Assembly (NCBI RefSeq): GCF_007559005.1
Contig: NZ_CP041763.1
Span: forward strand, 248,001 to 312,000
Reading direction: 5' to 3'
Length of the DNA stretch: 64,000 nt
Source: Gordonia zhaorongruii
Lineage (GTDB): Bacteria; Actinomycetota; Actinomycetes; Mycobacteriales; Mycobacteriaceae
Every line of letters starts with the position of its first letter. The first letter of the stretch is position 1. This document shows, piece after piece, positions 36,309 through 44,294 of the stretch. Below the pieces are notes generated by a model. That model was not told the origin of the DNA, made no database searches, and saw only the letters and a list, made by a program, of their open reading frames with translations. Made by a program: the position numbers and the translations under genes.

Positions 36309-37196
36309 ATGCTGAACCCGGACCGGAACGCGGGGCTCGATCCGCATCGCGACTTTCGGGAGATCTACCGGAACGTCGCATTGCTCGACTTCCCGTGGGA
36401 CTTCACTCAGTCGCTCAGCTTCGCGCTGTTCCGCACGTACGCGGTACCCAGTGTGGGACGCCTGCTCGACGAATCACGAGGCTTCGCCGATACGCAGAAG
36501 CGCTACGACGACACCGGTCTGCTACTCGAAGTGCCGCTGCGCGAGGGGATCTCGTCGAGTGCCGGGAGGTCGGCGGTCCGTCGGATCAACCAGATGCACC
36601 GGGCGTACGACATCTCCAACGACGACATGCTGTACGTGCTCTCGACGTTCGTCGTCGTCCCCAAGCGGTGGTTGGATGACTACGGATGGCGCAAGCTCAC
36701 CTACGACGAAGTGGTCGCTTCGACCAACTACTACCGCGAACTCGGGCGCCACATGAACATCAAGAACATCCCCGAGTCGTATGACGCGTTCGCGGTGCTG
36801 ATGGACGAGTACGAAGGCGAGCACTTCGCGTATGACGAGGGCGGGCGTCGCGTCGCCGATCTGACGTTGAACCTGCTGACCACCTTTTACCCGAAGCCGG
36901 CCCGTCCCGCGGTCCGCGAGTTCTCGAAGGCGCTGATGGACGATCCGCTGCTCGACGCGTTCGGGTACCGAAAGCCGTCTCGGTTCGTGGTGGCCGCGAG
37001 CCGGCGTGCGATGCGTGCTCGGGCCGCCGTTGTCCGCCTTCTCCCGCCGCGTCGCAAGCCGCAGGGGTTCGGGGACACCTCACGGATGAAGTCCTACCCC
37101 GACGGTTACGAGATCGAGTCGCTCGGGACCTTTCCCGGAGGATGTCCGGTGTCTCATCTGTCTGAGTTGGAACCGACCTCGGCGGTGTCCGGATGA
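36309..37196 (+). CDS. MpaB-like oxygenase (DUF2236)
   Basis: 295 residues. The DUF2236/MpaB core is recognised from RTYAVPSVGRLLDESRGFADTQKRYDDTGLL, then RRINQMHRAYDISNDDMLYVLSTFVVVPKRW and YYRELGRHMNIKNIPESYDAF. Family members include latex-clearing-protein relatives and peptide-oxidising enzymes, with haem bound by the conserved histidines. The substrate here is unknown. ATG at 36309 follows GAGGA. The stop overlaps the DUF4334 start by 4 bp (ATGA), so the two proteins are likely made together under TetR control. Confidence 0.82.
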   Translation: MLNPDRNAGLDPHRDFREIYRNVALLDFPWDFTQSLSFALFRTYAVPSVGRLLDESRGFADTQKRYDDTGLLLEVPLREGISSSAGRSAVRRINQMHRAYDISNDDMLYVLSTFVVVPKRWLDDYGWRKLTYDEVVASTNYYRELGRHMNIKNIPESYDAFAVLMDEYEGEHFAYDEGGRRVADLTLNLLTTFYPKPARPAVREFSKALMDDPLLDAFGYRKPSRFVVAASRRAMRARAAVVRLLPPRRKPQGFGDTSRMKSYPDGYEIESLGTFPGGCPVSHLSELEPTSAVSG

Positions 37197-37720
37197 CCAC
37201 GACCGTCGCCGCTCTGAAAGCCGGACTGCCCAGCGATGCTGCTGCAGCCCTGTACGACTCGCTCGCGCCCGTCGGCGTCGAAGAGATTCTCGGTCAGTGG
37301 CACGGGTCGGAGGTCCCCACAGGGCATCCGATGGACGGACTGCTCGCGGTATCCGGTTGGTACGGCAAACGCTTCGACGACGCCGATCACGTTCATCCGC
37401 TGATCTTCGGCGAGCCGGGCGACCTCTATCCGGTTAACCCGGGCGCCGTGCCGATCGATCTGCTCAACCGGCTCGGCACGCGCATGCCGAGGCCGCAGAT
37501 CCCCGGCGTCGCAACTGCGTTCAAAGCAGTGAAGACCAGGCGGCACCGTGCCCGCCTACGGCAGGTGGAGTACCGCGGAAAGGTCAGCACCGCGATGGTC
37601 TACGACCAGCTCGCCGTCATCGACCACTTCCGGCTCTTCGACGAGGACACACTTCTCGGAGCGATGGATCTGCGGAACTCGCCGCGACCGTACTTCTTCC
37701 TGCTGGAACGGGACCGCTGA
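37193..37720 (+). CDS. GXWXG/DUF4334 protein
   Basis: 175 residues. N-terminal GXWXG-type motif (ILGQWHGSEVPTGHPMDGLLAVSGWYGKRF) is followed by a DUF4334-like domain with RLRQVEYRGKVSTAMVYDQLAVIDHFRLFDEDTLLGAMDLR. The family is of unknown biochemistry. Members often accompany oxidoreductases. It is translationally coupled to the MpaB-like oxygenase. Confidence 0.83.
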   Translation: MTTTVAALKAGLPSDAAAALYDSLAPVGVEEILGQWHGSEVPTGHPMDGLLAVSGWYGKRFDDADHVHPLIFGEPGDLYPVNPGAVPIDLLNRLGTRMPRPQIPGVATAFKAVKTRRHRARLRQVEYRGKVSTAMVYDQLAVIDHFRLFDEDTLLGAMDLRNSPRPYFFLLERDR

Positions 37721-37748
37721 GAGAGGGCGACGCTGAGCGAGGGGAGCG

Positions 37749-38573
37749 CTAACCGGTCTGTACCTCCCGGCTCGCGTCTGACGACCACTGCGAGTACGAG
37801 CCGGGATACAGCGTCGCGTCGATCCCGACCTGGTTGAGCGCCGCGATCTGGTGTGCCGCAGTGACTCCCGACCCGCAGTAGACGATCACATCGCGTGATC
37901 CGTCGACACCCAGCCCGGCGAAGCGTGTTCGCAGTGTGTCGTTGTCGAGGAAGTGCTCGTCGGAATCGAGATTGTCGGCAGTCGGCGCGCTGATCGCGCC
38001 GGGGATGTGGCCGGGGCGTGGATCCACGGGCTCCACGTCTCCGCGGTACCGCTCGGCGGATCGGGCGTCGAGTAGGAGTGCATCGGTGTTCGCGGCCTCG
38101 TCGATGGTCGCGGTCGGCATGCTGTCTCCGGTTAGTGTCACGCTGCCGGTGCGCGGTGTCGCGTCGCCTTTCGACTCCCGCATGCCGGCGTCCTGCCATG
38201 CGCGGTAGCCGCCGTCGAGGATCCTCACTTCGCTGACGCCGCCCCAGCGGAGCAGCCACCACAGGCGGGCCGCTGATTGGCCGCCGTTGTCGTCGTAGAC
38301 CACGACCGGGGCACCGAAGTCCACGCCCCAGCTGCGTGCGGCCGCCTGGAGATCCGCGACGTCGGGGAGGGGGTGCCTGCCGTGCGCCGGATCGGCGGGT
38401 GCGGCCAGTTCGGACTCGAGATCGACGTAGACGGCGCCCGGTAGGTGCCCGGCTCGGTATCGCTGCTCGCCGTCGTCCTCGCCGAGGCGCCAACGTACAT
38501 CGAGAACGGCGGGCGGCCTGTTCGACAGCATCGCCTCGACTAGATCCTCGACTCCGATCAGCACATCCGGCAT
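37749..38573 (-). CDS. Thiosulfate/3-mercaptopyruvate sulfurtransferase
   Basis: 274 residues, two rhodanese domains. The first begins LDVRWRLGEDDGEQRYRAGHLPGAVYVDLE and lacks a catalytic Cys. The second holds the active loop VIVYCGSGVTAAHQI with Cys233. The CGSGVTA loop is typical of the SseA/mercaptopyruvate type, which moves sulfane sulfur to acceptors such as cyanide or thiols. It stands alone, convergent to the DUF4334 gene (28-bp gap). Confidence 0.92.
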   Translation of the reverse strand: MPDVLIGVEDLVEAMLSNRPPAVLDVRWRLGEDDGEQRYRAGHLPGAVYVDLESELAAPADPAHGRHPLPDVADLQAAARSWGVDFGAPVVVYDDNGGQSAARLWWLLRWGGVSEVRILDGGYRAWQDAGMRESKGDATPRTGSVTLTGDSMPTATIDEAANTDALLLDARSAERYRGDVEPVDPRPGHIPGAISAPTADNLDSDEHFLDNDTLRTRFAGLGVDGSRDVIVYCGSGVTAAHQIAALNQVGIDATLYPGSYSQWSSDASREVQTG

Positions 38574-38711
38574 TGTCCGCCTCCTTCGTCGCGTGAGAAC
38601 TTCATTGCGAGCCTACGGCGTGGCCGGTCCCGAAGGTCTCGGCACTCGGCCTCGACCGATGCCTCGGGCGAGGCTCAACGGTCGGGGGAAGTGGATTGCG
38701 GGATCGACCAC

Positions 38712-40343
38712 CTAGGAGAGTGATGCGCGGACGGCCTTCTTGTCGATCTTGCCGACGGCGGTCACCGGCAGGGCCTCGACGACACTCAGCCGGTCGGGCA
38801 GCTTGAACGAGGCAAGGCCGCGCGATGTCAGGAACTCGCGGAGCTCTGGCAGGGTCACGTCGCTCACGCCACGGCCGACGATGACAACCGCCCGGATTCG
38901 TTCGCCGACAACGTCATCGGGCTCGCCGACGACTGCGGCTTGCCGGACGGACGGGTGGGCGAGGAGGTTCTCCTCGACGTCGTCGGCCGCGACGTTCTCG
39001 CCTGCGCGCACGATGGTGTCCTTGATCCGGCCGGTCACCGCCAGGTGCCCCGATCCGAGTCGGCGAACCAGGTCGCCCGACCGGTAGAAGCCGTCGTCGG
39101 TGAACGACCGCTCGTTGTGCTCGGGTGCGCGGTAGTAGCCGCGAATCGTGTACGGCCCACGGGTCAGGAGCTCGCCCTCGTCGCCGTCTGCGACCTCGGT
39201 GCCGTCCTCGTCGACGATGCGGACTTCGTCGAACTCCGACATCGGGGACCCCTGGCTGACGTGGACGAGCGAGCGCGCGTCGTCGAGCCGGGAGTAGCAG
39301 ATGAGGCCCTCCGCCATGCCGAACACCTGCTGCACTACGGGGCCGAATGCGGCATCGAGGTCGACGGCGTCGCTTTCCGCGAGCTTGGATCCGCCGACCT
39401 GCAGCAATCGGAGCGACGACGTGTCCGCCTCCTCCCACTCGGTGGCTGCGCCCCACAGCTGGGCGAGTGCGGGCACAAGTGCCACGACGCTCACGCGGTA
39501 CTTCTCGACGATCGCGAACGCGTTGTCCGGGCTGGGGTCCGCAGTGAACACGCTGTGTCCGCCGACACCGATCATGCCGAGTGCGCCCGGGCAACTGAGC
39601 GGGAAGTTGTGTGCGGCAGGAAGTGCCGCCAGGTAGACGTCGTCCGCTGTGAGACCGGCGATCTCGGCGGACCGGCGGGCGTTGAACTCGTAGTCGTCAT
39701 GGGTGCGGGCGATCAGCTTCGGCAGCCCGGTGGTGCCGCCGCTGACCAGCAACAAGGCGGGCAGGTCGGTCGAAACCGTCGGAGGTTCGAAATCGGTGTG
39801 CGGTGCGTCCGGCAGTGCGGTGAAACGTCCCGGATCGCCGGCGGTGAACACATGGCGCACGCCGGGAACTCGGTCGACGAGTTCGATGGCGAGCTCGCGG
39901 AAGTCGTAGCCGTGCGTTCCGTCCTCGGTCAGGTAGGCGACGGCGCCGGACGTGTGCGCCAGGTGGGCGATCTCGCTGATGCGGTGAGCAGGCAGCGTCA
40001 TGACCGGCACGACGCCTGCACGCAGCAACCCGAAGAACGTGACTGCGAACTCGGCGGAGTTGTTCATCTGCACCACGGCGCGATCACCCGCGCGGAGCCC
40101 GGCCGCCTGAAAGCCGGCGGCACGACGGTCAGCGGCGGACAGGAGCCCGGAGTAGGTGAGGGTTCGATCGTCGGCGGCATCGGTGACGGCCGGAGAGTCG
40201 GGCCGCATGGCGGCGGCATCGACCAGATCGGACCACAGTGGGCGCCCGCGGTACAGGCCTGCGTCGTCGTAGTCGGCGGCCGGATCGGTGCGGTGCGGCG
40301 CGAATCCGTCGGCGAGATCGGACTGGGCTGTGGTCTGCGTCAT
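38712..40343 (-). CDS. Salicylate (aryl acid)-AMP ligase, siderophore type
   Basis: 543 residues of the EntE/DhbE/MbtA adenylation family. Motifs: LLLVSGGTTGLPKLIARTH (P-loop), QQVFGMAEGLICYSRLDD, GYYRAPEHNERSF, YRSGDLVRRL and GRIKDTIVRAGENVAADDVE, ending with the catalytic Lys in AVGKIDKKAVR. It activates salicylate or 2,3-dihydroxybenzoate as AMP ester for loading onto a carrier protein. The divergent salicylate synthase makes salicylate the likely substrate. An IdeR-like iron box (40368-40386) covers the divergent promoter. No carrier protein or NRPS gene is nearby. Confidence 0.9.
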   Translation of the reverse strand: MTQTTAQSDLADGFAPHRTDPAADYDDAGLYRGRPLWSDLVDAAAMRPDSPAVTDAADDRTLTYSGLLSAADRRAAGFQAAGLRAGDRAVVQMNNSAEFAVTFFGLLRAGVVPVMTLPAHRISEIAHLAHTSGAVAYLTEDGTHGYDFRELAIELVDRVPGVRHVFTAGDPGRFTALPDAPHTDFEPPTVSTDLPALLLVSGGTTGLPKLIARTHDDYEFNARRSAEIAGLTADDVYLAALPAAHNFPLSCPGALGMIGVGGHSVFTADPSPDNAFAIVEKYRVSVVALVPALAQLWGAATEWEEADTSSLRLLQVGGSKLAESDAVDLDAAFGPVVQQVFGMAEGLICYSRLDDARSLVHVSQGSPMSEFDEVRIVDEDGTEVADGDEGELLTRGPYTIRGYYRAPEHNERSFTDDGFYRSGDLVRRLGSGHLAVTGRIKDTIVRAGENVAADDVEENLLAHPSVRQAAVVGEPDDVVGERIRAVVIVGRGVSDVTLPELREFLTSRGLASFKLPDRLSVVEALPVTAVGKIDKKAVRASLS

Positions 40344-40367
40344 CGAGGGCCGCCTTTCCTTTAGTGG

Positions 40368-40386
40368 CTAGGGGAGCCTAACCTAT
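40368..40386. promoter_or_regulatory. IdeR-like iron box
   Basis: CTAGGGGAGCCTAACCTAT; its complement matches the IdeR consensus TTAGGTTAGGCTAACCTAA at 15 of 19 positions, with one half-site nearly intact. It lies 24 bp from the ligase start and 74 bp from the salicylate synthase start, placing both under iron repression. Confidence 0.8.
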
Positions 40387-40459
40387 CTCGAGTGGTAAGG
40401 ACTAGTTCAGATGAGTCGAGCGGCGCTGCCGCCGGCGTGGCGAGACAGGATCACTCGAG

Positions 40460-41776
40460 ATGACGGCACTTCCGCTGCTGGACGAGCCGCTGACTGCGGC
40501 AGATGCGGCACGGAGATGTGCTGCGTGGGCGGCGTCCGGCGAATTCGGCGATCACGTGGTCTACGAACGCTCCGGTACCTGGATCTTCGCTGCCCGTCCC
40601 GTAGCGCACATCATCCTCACGCGTGGCCGGGTGAGTCTCGATGTCGGCTCCGAGGTGATTGACTTCCCGTGGACCGACGACCCGTCGGCCGGGCTGGAAG
40701 CTGCGCTCGCAGCGTTGCCCGACCGGACCTGGCAGCTGTACGGCTGGGTCGGCTTCGACTACTGCGCCGCATACCGCGGGCTGCTCGATCACGTCCCGCA
40801 CGACGTGGTGCTGGCGCACTTCATCGTGCCCGGTCTGATCGTCCGAGTGAACGATGATGGGATCGACGCTGACGGTGCCGATGAGGAGATTCTCACGCGG
40901 CTGCAGGAGATCGCCTCGCGGGCAGACGATCCGGCGCCTGCGCGGCCGATCGACGTCGCGGTGGACGGAGACGGTTACTCCGAGCGCGTGGCACAGGCGA
41001 TCGCCGAGATCAACAGCGGCGCGTATCAGAAAGTGATCCTGTCCCGCCGGGTTGCGGCCGGCTACGACGTCGACATCCCGGCGACGTACGTGCGAGGCCG
41101 CGATGCGAACACGCCTGCCCGATCGTTCCTGCTGCGGCTCGGTGGTGTGGAGGCTGCCGGGTTCAGTCCCGAGCTCGTGGGCGCCGTCGACCAGGACGGA
41201 ATCGTCACCGCCGAGCCGCTCGCCGGAACCCGCGCGCTCACGGGTGCGGCTGACGTGGATGCGGCGGCCCGCACGGAACTGCTCTCCGATGAGAAGGAAC
41301 TGGCCGAGCATGCGCTATCGGTACGTGCCTGTCTCGACGAGGTCGACTCCGTCGTGGAACCGGGTACCGCTCATGTCGCCAGCTTTCTGGACGTGCGGGA
41401 GCGCGGCAGCGTTCAGCATCTCGGGGCGACGGTGCGCGGTCGGCTGGCGCCGGGCCTCACCCCGTGGCGTGCTCTGGAGGCTCTCTTCCCCTCGATCACC
41501 GCGACCGGAACCCCGAAAACGCCCGCGCTCGAGGCGATCTACCGACTCGAACCCGAACGGCGCGGTCCGTATTCCGGCGCCGTGGTCGCGGCGTCGTCCG
41601 CAGGTGATCTGGAAGCGGCCCTCGCGCTGCGCTCGGTGTTCGCCGAGGACGGTCGCGCGTGGCTGCGAGCCGGCGCCGGAATCGTAGCCGGGTCGCAGCC
41701 GGACCGGGAGTTCACGGAGACGTGCGAGAAGCTCGCCAGCATCGCGCCGTTCGTGGTGCCCGCCACCGAATCATGA
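40460..41776 (+). CDS. Salicylate synthase (MbtI/Irp9 type)
   Basis: 438 residues of the chorismate-utilising family. The C-terminal catalytic half follows MbtI closely: YQKVILSRRVAAGYDVDIPATYVRGRD, SFLLRLGGVEAAGFSPELV, TAEPLAGTRALTG, DEKELAEHALSVRACLDEV, VRERGSVQHLGATVRGRL, LFPSITATGTPKTPALEAIYRLE and LRAGAGIVAGSQPDREFTETCEKL. It converts chorismate via isochorismate to salicylate plus pyruvate, the first step of mycobactin-type siderophores. It is divergent from the AMP-ligase that would use its product. I give no gene symbol because the NRPS context of mbtI is absent. Confidence 0.9.
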   Translation: MTALPLLDEPLTAADAARRCAAWAASGEFGDHVVYERSGTWIFAARPVAHIILTRGRVSLDVGSEVIDFPWTDDPSAGLEAALAALPDRTWQLYGWVGFDYCAAYRGLLDHVPHDVVLAHFIVPGLIVRVNDDGIDADGADEEILTRLQEIASRADDPAPARPIDVAVDGDGYSERVAQAIAEINSGAYQKVILSRRVAAGYDVDIPATYVRGRDANTPARSFLLRLGGVEAAGFSPELVGAVDQDGIVTAEPLAGTRALTGAADVDAAARTELLSDEKELAEHALSVRACLDEVDSVVEPGTAHVASFLDVRERGSVQHLGATVRGRLAPGLTPWRALEALFPSITATGTPKTPALEAIYRLEPERRGPYSGAVVAASSAGDLEAALALRSVFAEDGRAWLRAGAGIVAGSQPDREFTETCEKLASIAPFVVPATES

Positions 41777-41777
41777 A

Positions 41778-41801
41778 GGGACAGCACGCTGGTGCTGTTC
41801 C
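41778..41801. terminator. Hairpin between convergent salicylate synthase and LLM genes
   Basis: Arms 41778-41787 (GGGACAGCAC) and 41792-41801 (GTGCTGTTCC), 10 bp with one G-T pair, 4-nt loop, immediately after the salicylate synthase stop. Confidence 0.6.
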
Positions 41802-41805
41802 TCGC

Positions 41806-42726
41806 CTACTCGTCGATGGACCGCAGTAGCGCGCGAGTGCGGGCCCGTACCTCGGGATCGCGGTCGAACAGGATCCCGACGTACTCGTCGACGCCGAACG
41901 ACTCGAGTTCCCGAATGCGCTCGGCGACGGTCGACTCATCGCCGATGATGGCGGCGTCGGCCGGTCCGGCGAAGCCCTCGCGATCGAGCATCGATTTGTA
42001 GGATGGCAGGCCGTCGTACATGGCGAACTGCTTGGCCGCCGAGGCCCGGGCTCCGTCGGCGTCGTCGGTGACACTGACCGGCAGCATCGCGACCGTGCGG
42101 ACGGATCCATCGGGCCGGCCGGCGTCGGCCGCCGACTGTTTCAGAGTCGGGATCACATGGTCCCGAAGGGTTTTCGGTCCGGTCATCCAGGTGACGGTGC
42201 CCGACGTGCGACGGCCGGCCAGCTCGAGCATCTTGGGGCCGAGCGCTGCGAAGTACACAGGGGGCGCAGCGACGCCCTGCAGGGTCATCGCGCCGCGGGT
42301 GGTGACGATGTCGCCGGCAGCATCGGCCTTCTCGCCGCTGAGGAGCGGGAGCAGTCCGTCCAGATATTGCTCGGTGCGCTGCACCGGCTTGGCGTACGAG
42401 ATGCCCCACATGCCCTCGGTGACCACCCGGTGGGTGAGTCCGAGACCGAGGTTCAACCGGCCGCCGATGATCTGGTTGACCGTGAGCGACTGCTGGGCGA
42501 GCTTCATCGGGTGCTGTGCCTGAATCGGCAGAACGCTGGTGCCGAACTCGATGTCGGGCACTTCGCGGCCGGCGAGTGCGATGCAGGTCAGCAGGTCGGG
42601 TTCGCTGGGCATCTGAGTGGACCAGACACGCCGGAATCCCTCCTCGCGCAACTCGTGCAGGTTAGCCACGGCCTTATCTATCGACAGGCTCTTCGCGTTG
42701 ATCGTCCAGACGACGTTGACCTGCAT
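41806..42726 (-). CDS. LLM-class F420-dependent oxidoreductase
   Basis: 306 residues of the luciferase-like monooxygenase fold. Seen: FRRVWSTQMPSEPDLLTCIALAG, IEFGTSVLPIQAQHPMKLAQQSLTVNQIIGGRLNLGLGLTHRVVTEGMWGISY and TVTWMTGPKTLRDHVIPTL. In Mycobacteriales this subgroup uses coenzyme F420 rather than FMN. The substrate is unknown. It is 41 bp downstream of the NmrA-like gene on the same strand, so they may form a two-gene operon. Confidence 0.87.
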   Translation of the reverse strand: MQVNVVWTINAKSLSIDKAVANLHELREEGFRRVWSTQMPSEPDLLTCIALAGREVPDIEFGTSVLPIQAQHPMKLAQQSLTVNQIIGGRLNLGLGLTHRVVTEGMWGISYAKPVQRTEQYLDGLLPLLSGEKADAAGDIVTTRGAMTLQGVAAPPVYFAALGPKMLELAGRRTSGTVTWMTGPKTLRDHVIPTLKQSAADAGRPDGSVRTVAMLPVSVTDDADGARASAAKQFAMYDGLPSYKSMLDREGFAGPADAAIIGDESTVAERIRELESFGVDEYVGILFDRDPEVRARTRALLRSIDE

Positions 42727-42767
42727 CGTGCCTCCTGTATTCGCGTTGTGGTGTCCGACCGCTGGGG

Positions 42768-43424
42768 TCAGAGTGCGTTGAGCGCCACGTCGATCGGTAC
42801 CGAGCCGTCGGTGAAAGCGATGTTCTGGCGGATGGACGCCGGATTGGCCAGTGCCGCTGCGGCGACCTGTGCCACGTTGGCCCGCGCGGTGCCGGCGTTC
42901 TTCTCGGTGCGGATGGCGGCCGGATCGATCGTCCCCGACGGATCGTCGAGGGTCAGCGCACCTGGCATGAGAATGGTCCAGTCCAGCTTGGATTCGCGCA
43001 GAGCGACGTCGGCAGCTGCCTTCGCCTCCGCGTACGGGTAGAAGGCGCTGTCTTCGCTGACACCGTGATCGGGTCCGGCACCGAGATACGAGACGAGCAC
43101 GAACCTGTTCACGCCTGCCTCGGCCGCGGCCTCCATGGCACGGATCGCCGCGTCCCGATCGACGGCGTAGGTGCGGTCGGGGTTTCCGCCGCCGGCACCC
43201 GCGGTGAACACCACGGCGTCAGCGCCCTCGATCGCCTGGCTGATCTCCCCGCGGTCGGCGTTCTCGACATCGAGAACCAGTGGTTCCGCGCCGGAGGCAC
43301 GGACATCGTCGGCGTGCTCCGGGTTACGGATGATCGAGGTGACCGAGTCGCCGCGTTCGTTCAGCAGGGGTGCGAGGAGGAGGGCGATCTTGCCGTGTCC
43401 TCCGATGATCTTGATGTCCGCCAT
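42768..43424 (-). CDS. NAD(P)-binding NmrA/SDR-like protein
   Basis: 218 residues, atypical extended SDR. Nucleotide-binding IIGGHGKIALLLAPLLNERGDSVTSIIRNPEHADDV, then ADAVVFTAGAGGGNPDRTYAVDRDAAIRAMEAAAEAGVNRFVLVSYLGAG, and YPYAEAKAAADVALRESKLDWTILMPGALTLDDPSGTI. Such proteins sense or reduce with NADPH; the substrate is unknown. It is first gene of a probable pair with the LLM oxidoreductase. Confidence 0.85.
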   Translation of the reverse strand: MADIKIIGGHGKIALLLAPLLNERGDSVTSIIRNPEHADDVRASGAEPLVLDVENADRGEISQAIEGADAVVFTAGAGGGNPDRTYAVDRDAAIRAMEAAAEAGVNRFVLVSYLGAGPDHGVSEDSAFYPYAEAKAAADVALRESKLDWTILMPGALTLDDPSGTIDPAAIRTEKNAGTARANVAQVAAAALANPASIRQNIAFTDGSVPIDVALNAL

Positions 43425-44099
43425 GAGGGATACCGTACTGATTACCGCCCATCGCCGCAGAGTCGGGGATTGTTACATCGTTAACCTTTGAAGTTGCTGC
43501 GGAGATCCGTTGAGGCTGGTAGCCAGTTCGTCCCGAAGCGCCGTGGTGTGACCGGCTGGGTCCGGAGCGGGCCGGCGTCGGGGAAACCGTCCTGACTGGC
43601 GCGTCGCGAATCGCTCGGTCGGCCCCGAGGTCCGGAACGATCTGATTGGCGCCGAACGACACTGCGGTGGGGAATGGCCAGAGTCTTCCGATGAGTGTCA
43701 ACCTGCCAGCGAGGTCGAGTGTGTTCGACGTGTTCGACGCTGTCCTTCAGTCGTTTCCGGGCGATCGGGCGATGGACTGGTCGGGCGAGTTCTTCGGGGA
43801 GATTCTGGAAGTTATGTCAACCGGGACTTCGGTCGCTTGCGCAGCGGGTCCGGGTCTGAGGATTTGCCTCTATGCAGGGAGTACGCGGGCATCCTTACTG
43901 GTAGATGCGATTTCGAAGACTCTGGAAATTGTCCTACAAACGTATGACTCAAGCCACAATCGAGACAATATGAGGCACAGATCACATTTACATAACGGTC
44001 TTTTACTTCAGTCGACTGAAGTACTCGCCAGGGTCAAAGTGGACATCGCGTGCAGTTCGCCAAGAGCTGACGTTTCCCGCAAGTGAAAGAAGTAGAAAA
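43425..44099. other. Long, partly AT-rich region upstream of the peptide cluster
   Basis: 675 bp with no convincing gene. The left part has normal GC. From about 43880 to 44100 the sequence is clearly richer in A and T than its surroundings (for example CACATTTACATAACGG). It holds the 20-bp palindrome at 44014-44033. An open frame from 43691 to 44086 (131 codons) has no ribosome site and no family resemblance; it could be a decayed gene. The region presumably carries the promoter of the peptide gene at 44100. Confidence 0.55.
44014..44033. promoter_or_regulatory. 20-bp perfect palindrome upstream of the peptide gene
   Basis: TACTTCAGTCGACTGAAGTA, perfect over 20 bases, 66 bp before the peptide start and inside the AT-rich stretch. 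It looks like the operator of a dimeric regulator. No regulator gene lies in the cluster, so control would come from elsewhere. Confidence 0.65.
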
Positions 44100-44204
44100 A
44101 TGGCTGATGGCCCCGTCGTCCTGCAGATCGACTTCCTGACCCCGATCATCGACGCCCTGGGTGGTGCTTCCAGTGAGGGCAGCAGCGAAGCGCCGGCAAC
44201 GTAG
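44100..44204 (+). CDS. 34-residue peptide gene (candidate exported or modified peptide)
   Basis: A short frame of 34 codons plus stop. A purine-rich site GAAAGAAG (44085-44092) stands 7 bp before the ATG. Third codon positions are almost all G or C, as in real genes here. The peptide has a short acidic start (MADG), an amphipathic hydrophobic core (residues 6-20, VVLQIDFLTPIIDAL), then a Gly/Ser/Glu-rich tail (GGASSEGSSE, residues 21-30). It has no Cys, no signal peptide and a net negative charge. Its stop codon lies in the loop of one hairpin and a second hairpin follows at once. It precedes GNAT, Ag85-fold and ABC-exporter genes. Two models fit: a secreted or antimicrobial-type peptide, or a small envelope peptide like corynebacterial PorA/PorH. 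Both are inference. Confidence 0.6.
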   Translation: MADGPVVLQIDFLTPIIDALGGASSEGSSEAPAT

Positions 44205-44252
44205 AGCCGGACTTCGCTGGGCCGCCTTGCGCTTAACGGTGCGAGGCGGCCC
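44183..44252 (+). terminator. Tandem hairpins after the peptide gene (attenuator/stabiliser)
   Basis: Hairpin 1: CAGCGAAG (44183-44190) pairs with CTTCGCTG (44212-44219), plus CCGGC (44193-44197) with GCCGG (44206-44210); the peptide stop codon is in its loop. Hairpin 2: 44219-44230 pairs with 44241-44252 (12 bp, one G-T), loop 10 nt. There is no T run. The pair would let the short peptide message outnumber the downstream genes. Confidence 0.65.
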
Positions 44253-44294
44253 GTTGCTCGTCCAGTCAGACACTCCCGACACGATTGCGGCCCG

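Noticed and set aside
43691-44086. Open frame of 131 codons upstream of the peptide gene
   Set aside because: No ribosome site at good distance, no family resemblance, and its second half runs through the AT-rich palindrome region; kept only as a possible relic.
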